Origin: Lichtheimia corymbifera B2541
Taxonomy: Eukaryota; Mucoromycota; Mucoromycetes; Mucorales; Lichtheimiaceae
DNA: 64,000 nt
NCBI GenBank assembly: GCA_000697475.1
Contig: JNEU01000777.1
Coordinates: 124,001 to 188,000 of the forward strand
Direction of reading: 5' to 3'
The notes below the pieces were generated by a model that searched no databases, had not been told where the DNA came from, and saw only the letters and a list, made by a program, of their open reading frames with translations. Made by a program: the position numbers and the translations under genes. This document shows, one piece after another, positions 33,473 through 46,592 of this stretch; position 1 is the stretch's first letter, and every line of letters begins with the position of its first letter.

Positions 33473-34991
33473 TGACAACAAACGCATACACGCACACACG
33501 CACCCATATTACACATATACGTTTTATATGCAGTATATTACATTCTCTTGTACATAAAATTGATCATCAGACTTGCGATAAAAGGAAAGGTACTGGGATA
33601 CAGTGGATCTTGACGAGGCAACAAACATGGAAACTCTCTTTTGGTGTGACACAGGATGTCGGGTATTGTGATCATTTTTGTGTGGTGCTCTGCTGTTGTT
33701 GTTGCTGCAGTCGGATGAATAGGGGAGCCGGACTGCTTCCGGATCATCTTCATTTTGTGGTTTGCATGATAAACGTTTTACCTTTGGGGGGCCGTGTTGG
33801 CCGATCTTGTTCCTTTATCCGGCACCTTATTCAACACAACGATTAAACATGGATACATTTATATACACACACAATTGCTCTTCCTGTCAATAGGGGGTGG
33901 GTGTAATCAACGTTTCAATGCAGCGACAGCTTTTAATAACGCTAAAAAATGATTCAGGGATGTTTGTGTACTCTAAAAATTTGAAATGATCGACTGACCT
34001 TATTGTTTGGCCCTTCGCCTTCTCAATTGGGCAATATGTATGCGAGGAAGGTGTGATCTGGGGAGTGTAGCACCATACATGCCAGATAATTGGTTTATGT
34101 TGTAGACTGTGAAAATCATCATTGCTCATGGAAACGGTGTGGTCTCTTGCTAAGACAGGTCAAGGCTGATGGAACGGACTTGGGGTCATTTAAAGCGGAG
34201 CAGGCTGTTCTCACACATTTTGACAGTAAGGAAAAATATTCATTGGCAAAAAGTGATGCGTGTTGCATATCGGAAAGCATTGGGAGAAACCTCCTCAAAC
34301 TACCACGATCAATGTTTTCATCCCCATATTCTCCTTTTCAAAAAAGTATTAACATCCATGGTCTTCCCAAAAGTATGGAAGATGTCTCCCCCCCGGCATC
34401 GAGATGTCAGCTCAACATGCCGATCGAATTTCTGTGCAACTACAGAATCCTGGGTTTTGCCGAGAGAGAAAAGAGTCAAGTGCAAGAGAATGCAAGAGAG
34501 CGTGAAAAAAGAGAGTGCATCGGGGCGCTATTTTCCCGCTGCCACATGTGATTCATTTCGATCAGGGACCATTGAAGCAAATGCTTCACTTGTCATGTTT
34601 TCTTGTGCATCTTTCAAATGAGTGGTCAAGTTAATTAAGTCAATGTCGGGATGAAGGGACAGGGTTAACGGTAAAGAGCAAAGTATATGAATGATGATGT
34701 ATTGGGCGATGATGCTGATGATGCTGATGCGGGGGGAGGGATTAGATATGTGTGTGGGTGTGTGTATTATATGTGTGTGCCCATATGCTGGGGGTGGGAC
34801 AGGAGCGGACGAAGAACCAGACATTTCTTTTTTTGGCTCACCTCTCGTTTCTCTTTTTTTTTTTTCCTTCTCCAATTTTCCATTTTACAAAAACGCACAC
34901 CTTTCACTTTCCTTTCACACACAAAACCTCACAACCATACATTGCACAGTCGCGTGTGCACTACACTTTTTGTTTTTATTATATATCCACC
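33473..34991. other. Intergenic, no supportable gene
   Basis: About 1.5 kb. Two overlapping 150-codon frames (34090-34621) have no family resemblance and no splice context. A CT-rich segment near 34840-34900 probably belongs to the leader of the next gene. Confidence 0.5.
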
Positions 34992-36196
34992 ATGCGAACT
35001 TCGAGAGGTCTACGGATCACCTCCCTTATTGTCGCATTCCCGGTACTCCTCATCCTTAGTTCCCTCGTTCTTATTTGTGCGCTAGCTATTCAGACACAAG
35101 TCAAAGCTTGGGCCGCTCAACATCAACCCCAACTTCTCGATGTAGCTCAGCGTCCCATTTCCAGACTTGCAACATCCACAGCACTAGCACTTTCACCCAA
35201 ACCATTCACTCGACGTTTTCGCTTAAAACATTTTCTTCCATCCACTGTTTGGTCATGGCTTGGTGTGCTCACCGTGTTTGCTCTGATCACAGTGCAAAAG
35301 GTAAAGCGGGTTTGGGGGTGAAGAGGAGATTACATATTGTGTAGCCGTCATGACTAATCTAGACCATTTGCTGCTAGTTGGACATTGTTTCCTGCAGCCA
35401 AAAGGCTTACGCTTTTATTACACCACCATCATCACCAACAATGGCACCTGTATCCACGACCTCAACGACATTGTCAGATGAAAATAGTGAACATGTTTCG
35501 TTGTCTGCATCATCGCCGTCATCAGCATCTTCTTCTTCCACCAAGCCATTGTCTTCAAAGCCACGGAAGAAAAAGTTGAGATCCAAGCAACATCAACAGC
35601 GAGTTTCAAAGCAACAACAACAACATTATCGTCATCATCAATCTGCAGCAGCTGCAGCTCCACCATCGCCACCTCCTTCACCTCCAGTGCGTCATGCATC
35701 TAAGCCTACAATGACGACCACGGCTGCACACAATGTACTTGAAGATACCAGCAGCAGCGAGGAAGAAGAATGGATCAATGTTGGCGATAAGAAAAAGAAG
35801 CAACGACAATCGCACAATGACCCTATTCATCATCATCATTCTTCATATGAACCTCCCAAGACGCCTGTTATGAGTGATGCTGATGAAGAAGAAGAAACCG
35901 AAACTGAACCTGAAGAAACACCAGTGGTTGTCCAGGAACAACAACAACAACAACAACCACAGGAACAGCAACCACAACAACAAACAAATGAGCAACAACC
36001 TGTCATTCGCAATTGGTATTCGCCATTCTCCACAGGGCTTGATCTGGATATCATGCCCGCACGTAACAAGGATCCATACCATCATCATCAACATCATCAT
36101 TGGCGTGAAGATCCATTTTATCAGCATGCACCCTTGTTCGAACATCAACAAGCATTTTCTTTCTTTGATCGTCCTCATCATGCCATGAGAGTTTAA
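34992..36196 (+). CDS. Unrecognised protein: two membrane segments and a Q/H-rich tail
   Basis: Two exons, 34992-35300 and 35378-36196, giving 375 residues. Residues about 7-33 (RGLRITSLIVAFPVLLILSS, then LVLICALA) form a membrane helix, and about 86-102 (SWLGVLTVFALITVQK) a second. The rest is low complexity: Ser-rich (about 120-165), Lys/Gln/His-rich, a Pro-rich patch (APPSPPPSPP), an acidic block, a Gln run (about 290-315) and a His-rich end. The SSSEEEEWINVGDKKKK stretch looks like a conserved short motif in a disordered tail. I do not recognise the family. The repeat-like DNA of the Q and H runs could vary in length between strains. Confidence 0.7.
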
Positions 36197-37198
36197 TGCG
36201 GTTTTTTCGCTCTCACGTGTAGTGTGTGTGTTGTTCATTCTTCCCCGACTGCATTTCGTTGTTTATCATAGCAGCCAAGCCGCGTTTGTATTTTTCTTCC
36301 TGTACAGTGTTATATATCTTTTTTCCGTCCCATCACTTTCTTTTCTTTTTCTCTTGTAAAAACACATATAAACAATCCATCTCTACCTTTTATTTCCGAA
36401 CATGGGAAATGTTTCAAGCAATTTGCATATGTTTTTGTGCGCATGTGCTACCCCACATGCAACACACAGTTTTGGGTTGATTAACTGGACTTGCCTTTTA
36501 TTGATCGTTGGACAGGGTCTAAAGTTTGGTAGATCTCTTTTTGATATATATACAATGGCTTTTGTATTGTTCCACACAGTCATGGATTGTGTGGGATAAA
36601 TAGCTCTTTGTAATTCATATGATATGATGGTGATGGTGATGACGGGTCAATGATAACCCAGCAGAACGTTGTCAAGAAATGATGGAGGGGAGGAGGAGGG
36701 GGAGCGGCATTGCCAAACATGGCGAAAAAGAAAAAGAACGCCAAGGATACACAAAAGATGTCCATGTCGGCGCCAAAATACAAAGGAAAACAACGAAATG
36801 CAAAATTAGGAGTTTGAGATATGTACAATTGAATGAGACCCCTAATCCTACCACACAATGACATTTAACAGGAGATACATGGATATGTGAGAGGGGATTA
36901 ACCTATCTGAAACACAATGTATATATGCATTATATATAATCCAAGAGAATGGATGCACGATAAGGATGAAACTGTAATATGCCATTTCCAGACGACGGGA
37001 AAAGTATATCAAGAGGAGGAGGAGGAGAGAGAGAATGACTCTTTAGTAGTAGCTTGGTGGGGGTGAGAGTGAGTGAGTGAGTGAGAAATCCCGCTGACCA
37101 TCATCGACACATCTTTCTTTTTTACGCTTTGGTATTTTCTCTTCTCTTGGTCTCCCCCCTTTCTTCATTCGCACTCATTCATCCCACTACAGCCATCC
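36197..37198. other. Intergenic, no gene seen
   Basis: About 1 kb. GAGTGAGTGAGTGAG-type tracts lie near 37060-37085 and GGAGGAGGAG near 37010-37025. The stretch 37110-37190 is CT-rich and probably leader of the next gene. Confidence 0.55.
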
Positions 37199-38494
37199 AT
37201 GATCAACTATGAAGGCTTTTATGCTGTGGTGGTCGTGTGCCTTGTAATACTCGCTGCCATTGTTTGCTGTCTCGGCATTCGACTCTTCCGACGATCGGCA
37301 CGAAAAGACGCTGTTGACAATGCCAACCTGATTCGACCCACACGACGAGCCGATGAATGGCAACCCCTTGATGGCATTACAGTTCCAATAGAAACACGAG
37401 AGGATTTACAACAAGTATTAGGTAACGTTTATTATAGAGAGAGTAGTGGGGATATATATATATACAACGAATGATATCATTAATGATGATGATGATATAG
37501 CCTGGCAGGGCAGGTTCCCACCTAAATCAAACGAATGGATCGACGTACCAGCTGAGCCACTTGTGCAAGAACGTGGTGTGGCTGCATGGACATTTGTTGA
37601 AAACGAACGTATGGCGGATACAGACGATGATTCGAATGCAGCAGTGATGGATAGGACCACAGTCGTCTTTTGTCAGGGCCAAGGATGTGTCTTGACGAAT
37701 TTACCTCTTCCTCGACAAGAATTTGTATATTGGGAAGTCAAAGTGCTTCAACTCGATGATCAAGATCGTCTGGCTGTTGGCCTGGCAACAAAACCATATC
37801 CCGGATGGCGGTTACCAGGTATGCGGAAAGAGAGAGAGAGAGAGAGAGAGGATCGACAATGGGCTTCTATACTAAAGGTGAAATGGTAGGGTGGCACCGG
37901 CATTCAGTTGCATATCATTCACACACGGGTGCTGTTCATGCAAGTGATCCATTCATTGGTCGACCTTATGGCCCACCTTTCAAGGAAGGCGATGTTGTTG
38001 GCGTAGGCTACTTATCAAACACAAGCACTGTATTTTTCACACGTAATGGCAAGGTACATAGGAAATAGATGGGATGGTGGAGGATATGGATGCTGACATA
38101 CATTTGTCTAGAATCTTGGCAAAGCATCCATAGGTTTTAAATTTCCTGTGTATCCAGCCATTGGTGCGGCAGGTCCTTGCCAAGTTGCTGTCAATTTTGG
38201 TCAACAAGAATTCCTATTTTCTCCTGGTAAGGAAGGACATTGGTTGATTGAAGGAGCCAAGGTGATTAACAGTGATGGAATATATTATTAGCCAACTTAC
38301 GAGAAGCTGCGCTCGCACCTAAACAAGGCACTCTTCCTCCTCCACCAGCTTATGGTGATACACGTAATACCATTATGCTCTTTGGTGCATCCGAAATAGA
38401 TGACGATTCTCAGCAAAACAACTCCCATCTCGATTATTCACAACAATCAGCACTTGCTGAACCCGCATCAGTCCCTCCACCTCGCTATACCTAA
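37199..38494 (+). CDS. SSH4: SSH4/EAR1-like Rsp5 ubiquitin-ligase adaptor
   Basis: Five exons: 37199-37421, 37501-37818, 37890-38053, 38112-38226, 38292-38494, giving 340 residues. An N-terminal membrane segment (about 9-30, VVVVCLVILAAIVCCLGI) is followed by a SPRY domain (about 120-275), with VYWEVKVLQLDDQDRLAVGL, the FKEGDVVGVGY strand and FFTRNGKNLG. Two PY motifs near the C-terminus, PPPAY and PPPRY, would bind the WW domains of Rsp5. This is the order of yeast Ssh4 and Ear1, which sort membrane cargo for ubiquitination at the vacuole and endosome. Intron 1 carries a TA run and intron 2 a GA run (37825-37850). Length is shorter than yeast Ssh4 but all parts are present. Confidence 0.88.
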
Positions 38495-40393
<1,899 letters not shown>

Positions 40394-40851
40394 GTGATCT
40401 ACACATCAAGGAAGGGATCGTACCTGCATTCCCCTTAAAGTAGATGTTGTTGTATTCTTTGTATGTATGTATAAAAAGTTGATATTTTGAGGAATTGTAA
40501 GCGATATTATCATTGGGATCTGCTGACCACTTGTAATGTATGGGAATGGCATGCAGAGAGGAATTCATTGATGTTTATATGTTGGCATTGATGGTATTCA
40601 CATGCAGCATGAAAGTTCTTATTATGTCAATCTAAGAAGCATACTAATGTTCATTACATAGAATTCATTTTATTTCTTTCGACACAATCTAAGAATGAAT
40701 ATAAAACAAAGAGGAATATTGCATAGGAGACAGACAATGGTGGACCAAGAGTCGAGTCGGAACAGGTACGATTTCATTGGCTACAGACCTCCGCAGGCTG
40801 TCGGTAAAATTCTGGGCAGTGGGCGAGCCATGGAACGTCCTCTTTCCCATC
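40394..40851. other. Intergenic, no gene seen
   Basis: HEM2 3' end and promoter region of the eS6 gene. No feature beyond these is seen. Confidence 0.5.
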
Positions 40852-41814
40852 ATGAAGGTAAGATACCCTATCAAGAGATATATGGAATAAGCGAGGAGAA
40901 ACAATAGAGCATCAATGTGATTGAACAAGTGGGAATGGATGAATGATATCACTTGATGGATGGATGGATGGATTGCATGGGAATGATTTTGGATGAAGGA
41001 TATCAATTACTCACATAACGCCATTGTGTTTTGTAGCTGAACATTGCCAACCCAGCCACTGGCTGTCAGAAGCTGTTCGAAATCGATGACGAACGCCGCG
41101 TGTAAGGAAGCATTTGCAAATAGCGTGTGAGGATTAGGATTACTCATTGTTGTGTATAGGCGCGTCTTTTATGACAAGCGCATGTCGCAGGAAGTTCCCG
41201 GTGACTCCATTGGCGATGAGTTCAAGGGCTATGTCTTCCGTATCACTGGCGGTAACGACAAGCAAGGTTTCCCTATGAAGCAAGGTGTACTTTTGCCCCA
41301 CCGTGTGCGTCTTCTTTTGAGCAAGGGTCACTCCTGCTACCGTCCTCGCCGTACTGGTGAACGCAAGAGAAAGTCTGTTCGTGGCTGTATCGTTTCCAGC
41401 GATTTGTCTGTCCTTTCTCTCGTTGTTGTCAAGCAAGGTGAGCAAGACATTCCCGGCCTTACTGACAAGACCGTTCCCAAGCGTCTTGGTCCCAAGCGTG
41501 CTTCCAAGATCCGCAAGTTCTTCAACTTGAGCAAGGAGGATGATGTTCGCAAGTATGTCATTCGTCGTGAAGTTCAACCCAAGAACCCTGAAAAGAAGCC
41601 CTACACCAAGGCTCCCAAGATCCAACGTCTTGTCACTCCCGTCACCCTTCAACGTGAACGTCGCAGAAAGGCTCTTAAGCGCAGACGTAATGTTGCTGCC
41701 AAGGAAGCTGCTGCTGAGTACAAGCAACTTCTTGCCAAGCGCACCAAGCAGGCTAAGGAGGCCAAGCTTGAGCGTCGTCGCACCTCTTCCATGCAAAAGT
41801 CCAGCTCGGCTTAA
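40852..41814 (+). CDS. RPS6: 40S ribosomal protein eS6
   Basis: Three exons: 40852-40857 (codes for Met-Lys only), 41037-41101 and 41160-41814, giving 241 residues. The start [21 protein letters not shown] is conserved across eukaryotes. DGxxFKGY-like and [15 protein letters not shown] segments and the basic C-terminal helix ([15 protein letters not shown]) are diagnostic. The C-terminus [12 protein letters not shown] carries the RRxSS site phosphorylated by S6-type kinases in other eukaryotes. The first exon was set by the splice donor after ATGAAG and the known N-terminus. The first intron (179 bases) contains a TGGA repeat (about 40958-40975). Confidence 0.95.
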
Positions 41815-41977
41815 GCTAATTGCTTTCAACCCTTTTTATACACACAACTTCTCTCCCAGTTATGTTTGTTCTTTGACATTAAACAAGAGAACGGGTTGCG
41901 TTGTTCAGTCTCTTTTTTATTTGGATGGTTTGGTAGTATTAGAGATGGGATGGGATGGATAGGGGGATTATAGTTAA

Positions 41978-43015
41978 TTAAGAGTGCCACAAGTGCATTA
42001 CATGATCGTAAAAGGAACAGGATGCTATGAAATCAGGATGTTGAAAAGACCAATCTGCACCATAAGCCATGGATTCATGATCGAGGAAACTGGTAGTGAT
42101 TGTGTTGTTGTCGGCAGTATCAATAACAAAAGCACCTGCATGCATGGAAGCTGATAACAAGAGATTTGATTTCGTTGGATGCCATTTTAGACGCCAAATG
42201 CCACCTCCAGGTGTATGTGCTTCAGATAAAGGTATTCTCATGTTCCGAGTGTCCCAGATATGAATGTGCTCATCATAGCTGCCTGTGGCTACTCGATATT
42301 CTTCATGTGGTGAACATTGAATTGCTGTAACGCCCATTGAATAAGTACGTCGATTGGTAATTTGAGCCATTTGACCACCAGCACGTGTATCCCACACCTT
42401 GAGAGCTGCATCATCCGCACCAGAATATAGAATGTTGGTATCCCAATAGTTGAATGCAACAATCCAAGCTTCCAAATCATGCGCCATCCACTGCTGATCA
42501 ACCATCCAATTCGATTCACTCGCACGCACAAGTGATAGCTGGCCATCCGAATGAGATGTTGCAACGGTGTAGCTATGCTCCACATCACGATGTACTCGAC
42601 TCGCCCAATCCAATGATAAACATAAGATACTCGTGTCCTCGATAAGCTGGATTCGACTATCAGCCTCAAGCTTGCCATCCCATAATCCATAGAGCTGTAG
42701 CCCACCAATCGAATCAACTACACCAAGCACTTGCCGGTCGTCCACCAACGCGTGATTCCATTTCATATCCAAGATGGCTGCCGTCTCAAGCATTTGGACT
42801 TGCTGCAATGGCGTTCTTGATGTTGGATCGACATTGTACAAGTAGAGTCGACCTTTCCGACCATGCGTCTCATTGTCGCGTTCATTTTCTGCAAGCTGGT
42901 AGGTGCCAAGTGCAAGGTATTGTGCGTTGTCGGCAAAAGGACAAAACTCAGTTGAATCAGCACTGAAGATAGTATCGACAGATGCAATCGATTCTGCTTG
43001 ACGTGTTGCTGTCAT
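41978..43015 (-). CDS. DPH7: Diphthine methyltransferase DPH7/RRT2 (WD40)
   Basis: WD40 protein that in the known pathway removes the methyl ester from the diphthine intermediate before final amidation of diphthamide on elongation factor 2. One exon; the start at 43015 (MTATRQAESIASVDTIFSAD) gives 345 residues, preferred to an upstream in-frame ATG because family members begin near here. Propeller repeats are visible, for example DTNILYSGADDAALKVWDTR, then ATGSYDEHIHIWDTRNMRIP and HTPGGGIWRLKWHP, the last being a DPH7 hallmark. It ends FYDHVMHLWHS. It converges on eS6 with about 160 bases between stops. Confidence 0.9.
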   Translation of the reverse strand: MTATRQAESIASVDTIFSADSTEFCPFADNAQYLALGTYQLAENERDNETHGRKGRLYLYNVDPTSRTPLQQVQMLETAAILDMKWNHALVDDRQVLGVVDSIGGLQLYGLWDGKLEADSRIQLIEDTSILCLSLDWASRVHRDVEHSYTVATSHSDGQLSLVRASESNWMVDQQWMAHDLEAWIVAFNYWDTNILYSGADDAALKVWDTRAGGQMAQITNRRTYSMGVTAIQCSPHEEYRVATGSYDEHIHIWDTRNMRIPLSEAHTPGGGIWRLKWHPTKSNLLLSASMHAGAFVIDTADNNTITTSFLDHESMAYGADWSFQHPDFIASCSFYDHVMHLWHS

Positions 43016-43160
43016 TTTGGTGTATCCGAAAAAAGACAAGAGAGGGAAAACAATTGACAACAAACTCGTGCGTGCGGTGTTTATCTGATGATTGATGGTG
43101 GTGATGGGGTCTAAAGGCTATTTTACAAGAATGGATAATACAAATACAAATATGACATAT

Positions 43161-44105
43161 TTAAAGCACCTTGGCTTCGGTCTTGAGCTTATCAAGCAAT
43201 TCATCCACGCTCTCCACCTTACGACCACCTTGACGCTTAGCAGGTTCTTCCACCTTGAGAGTTTGCAAACGAGGAGAAATATCAACACCAAGGTCTTCAG
43301 GAGTCAACTTGACAAGAGGCTTCTTCTTGGCCTTCATAATGTTAGGCAACGAGGCATAGCGAGGCTCATTCAATCTATATATAATAAATATATCAGTTAT
43401 CCCATTGAAACACTTTGTATCCATAGTTACCGTAAATCAGTGGTAACAACAGCTGGCATCTTGGTTGACACGGTCTCCAAACCACCATCAATCTCACGAG
43501 TCACCTTGAGAGCCTGGTTTTCGATCTCGACCTTGGAAGCAAAAGTAGCCTATAGAGTGTGTATACGCTTTAGTCTCATGTACATATCCTCCTCATCCTC
43601 CTCATATGCCCATTTACCTGGGGCCAATTCAAAAGACCTGCCAACATTTGACCAGTTTGGTTGCTATCATCATCAATGGCTTGCTTGCCGAGAATAAAGA
43701 GATCAGGCTTGTTTTCCTCCTTGTTGGCAACGGCTTGAAGCAACTTGGCTACTGCCAATGGCTGCAAAGTGCTATCATCCTTGATCTCAACGTGAACTGC
43801 ACGGTCAGCACCCATAGCAAGGGCCGTACGCAAAGTCTCTTGTGCCTTGGTAGTGCCACAGGACACTGCAACAACTTCAGTCTTGGGCTGCTTCTCTTTG
43901 ATACGGACAGCTTCCTCCACAGCAATCTCGTCAAAAGGATTCATACTATGCTTGACGCTACGATCGACATCGGTCTTGGCTGGATTCACTCGAACCTTGA
44001 CAGCTTAAAGTGTGTCAATGCCGTGTTGTAATGCCATTGGGAATAAAGTTTACCAAAGTCAATGACGCGTTTGACAGGTACAAAGATACGCAAAGGGTTG
44101 GACAT
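43161..44105 (-). CDS. ETFB: Electron transfer flavoprotein subunit beta
   Basis: Mitochondrial matrix subunit of the ETF heterodimer, which passes electrons from acyl-CoA and amino-acid dehydrogenases to ETF-ubiquinone oxidoreductase. Four exons on the minus strand: 44105-44054, 44003-43618, 43549-43431, 43374-43161, giving 256 residues. [20 protein letters not shown] is the family N-terminus. [40 protein letters not shown] and [20 protein letters not shown] are AMP/partner-binding blocks of ETF-beta. The C-terminus ([18 protein letters not shown]) is the usual helix. No cleavable presequence is obvious, as in other fungal ETF-beta proteins. Confidence 0.95.
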
Positions 44106-44394
44106 GTTTGGAAAGAGGGAAGAATGATTCACGCCCACACGACCTGAGATCCATTTATGGGGGTCGGCCCTGTCATCATCAGCTGCTGAAAGCCTATTAG
44201 AAACAAGCATCATTGTTCACCCGGTTCCGATAGTGATGCGTCACACACACACTAGAACACTCCTCAATATAATATACCATTCGATTAATTACATGATGAG
44301 CACCTTTATTGTTATCTCAAAAGCTCGTTCGATATAAACATGTTGGATGGATGGAGGGGATGGAGGGGATAAGATATGTAATGGATCGTTATAT

Positions 44395-46592
44395 TTACGC
44401 AGCCTGCACCTTTTCAATAAGAGAATTTACGACACTGGGGTCAGCGAGAGTAGAGGTGTCACCAAGTGAATCAGCTTCATTGTTGACAATCTTGCGCAAA
44501 ATACGACGCATAATCTTGCCAGAACGTGTCTTGGGCACATCAGCAACGATATAAATACGCTTGGGGGTAGCGAAAGGACCAATCACCTTGCGTACTTGCA
44601 AGACAAGTTCCTTATCAAGGCCTTCGGATGCATCCACATTGGGCTTAAGTGTACAGAAAGCATGAATACTTTGACCAGTCAATTCATCGCTACCACCCAC
44701 AACAGCTGCTTCAGCAACAGCATGGTGCAAAATCAATGCAGATTCAATTTCGGCAGTCGACAAACGATGACCCGATACGTTGATGACATCTAAAAAACCA
44801 CACCCCATTAATGAATGAAAACCTTTTTCCTCATCCCTCCTTACCATCCACACGACCACGGATCCAAATGTAGCCATCCTTGTCACGGGTAGCACCATCG
44901 CCAGTGAAATAGTAACCCTTGTAAGGATACAAGTAGGTATCGAGGTAACGGTGATGGTTGTTGTACACAGTACGTGCCATAGATGGCCAAGGTTGAGCAA
45001 TTGCAAGGACACCAGTGACATCATTACCCTTGAGCTCTTCACCAGAAACGGGATCAAGAATGGCAGGCTTGACACCAAAGAAGGGGAAAGTAGCTGAACC
45101 AGGCTTCATTGCAGTGACACCAGGCAAAGGAGTGATAATAATGGAGCCATTCTCAGTTTGCCAATACGTATCAACCACAGCACATTGACCCTTGCCGACT
45201 TGCTCATAGTACCATTCCCAAGCTTCTGGATTAATAGGCTCACCAACGGAGCCAATCACACGCAACGACGACAAATCATAGCCTTCAAGCCACTTGTCAC
45301 CAAGACGTCTCAAGGCACGAATAGCAGTAGGGGCAGTGTAGAATTGAGTGATCTTGTGTTTTTGGACCACTTGCCAGAAACGTGATGGATCGGGATAAGT
45401 GGGAGTGGATTCGAAAAGCAAAGTAGTAGCACCATTGAGCAATGGACCATACACAATGTAAGTATGACCAGTGATCCATCCAATATCAGCCATGCATGCG
45501 TGAATGTCACCAGCTTCAGGGTGATAATCAAAAATGTACTTTACAGAAGCACAAGCACCCAAACAATAGCCACCAGTAGTGTGCATCACACCCTTTGGCG
45601 TACCAGTAGATCCGGATGTGTAGAGCAAAAACATGCCATCTTCAGCATTGACACTGACGGGTGGGCAGTAAGGGCGTGCCTTGGCAGTCTCTTCATGCCA
45701 CCATTTATCGCGACCTGCAGTCCAGGGGATTTCAGATCCGGTACGACGGCACACGAGCACGTGATCGACACAGGGGCTTTCTTTGACGGCTGCATCAACA
45801 ATGCGCTTGGTTGCAATGTTTTTACCACCACGACGACCTTCGTCAGCAGTAAGCACAACACGAGCACCACAATCCAAAATACGGTCTCGGAGCGAGTCGG
45901 ATGAAAAGCCAGCAAACACCACTGAATGCAATGCACCAATGCGGACACATGCAAGCATGGCATAAACAGCTTCAGGAATCATGGGCATGTAAATACAAAC
46001 ATTGTCTCCCTTGCGAACATCCAATGACTTTAAGACATTAGCCAAACGAGATACTTCTTGTAAAAGTTGACGGTAGGTGATCTTGACAACATTCTCAGGC
46101 TCATCACCTTCGTGGATAATAGCCACCTATTAAACGCGTGAAAAGAGTTTGGTGAGCAAAGGCACAGCCACATAGGAACACCACCTTTTTTATTCCTTAT
46201 CATCATCCCTTACCTTGTCTGGAGTAGCAAGTGCATGACGATCCACGCAGTTATAACAAGCATTTAACTCGCCATCGGGGAACCATGCAACATCACCCTC
46301 GGCAAATCCACCTGTGCGTACAGTGTTGAAAGGCTTGGACCAATCCAAGATATCGCGTGCCAACTATAAAAGACGCGTGTAATGTTGTCCATGAGTCATC
46401 CTTGTTGTATGCAACCTTTTTTTTCTTCATAACGATAGTTACGTTGCCAAAGAAAGTATCAGGGTCATTCACACTTTGTTCCCAAAGCTTCTTGTACTCA
46501 TCAAAACCAACAATATGAGGTTTGGGAAGGTCACCATTCAATAGACGCTTGGGGACTTGAAACACGGGATCAGCTTGCTCAGTGGCAGTCAT
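44395..46592 (-). CDS. ACS1: Acetyl-CoA synthetase
   Basis: Activates acetate to acetyl-CoA through an acetyl-adenylate. Four exons on the minus strand: 46592-46443, 46363-46214, 46126-44845, 44789-44395, giving 658 residues, the normal length. The adenylate-forming motif is [27 protein letters not shown] and [20 protein letters not shown] are further AMP-binding motifs, and [14 protein letters not shown] carries the catalytic Lys that is regulated by acetylation in related enzymes. A TATA-like AATATATATAC lies about 80 bases upstream of the start (46671-46681, minus-strand promoter). The symbol follows fungal usage (ACS1/acuA/facA). Its neighbour ETF-beta is also metabolic, but no co-regulation can be read from sequence. 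Confidence 0.97.

Noticed and set aside
34090..34621. Two overlapping 150-codon frames
   Set aside because: No family resemblance, no conserved composition, and both overlap the same DNA in different frames.
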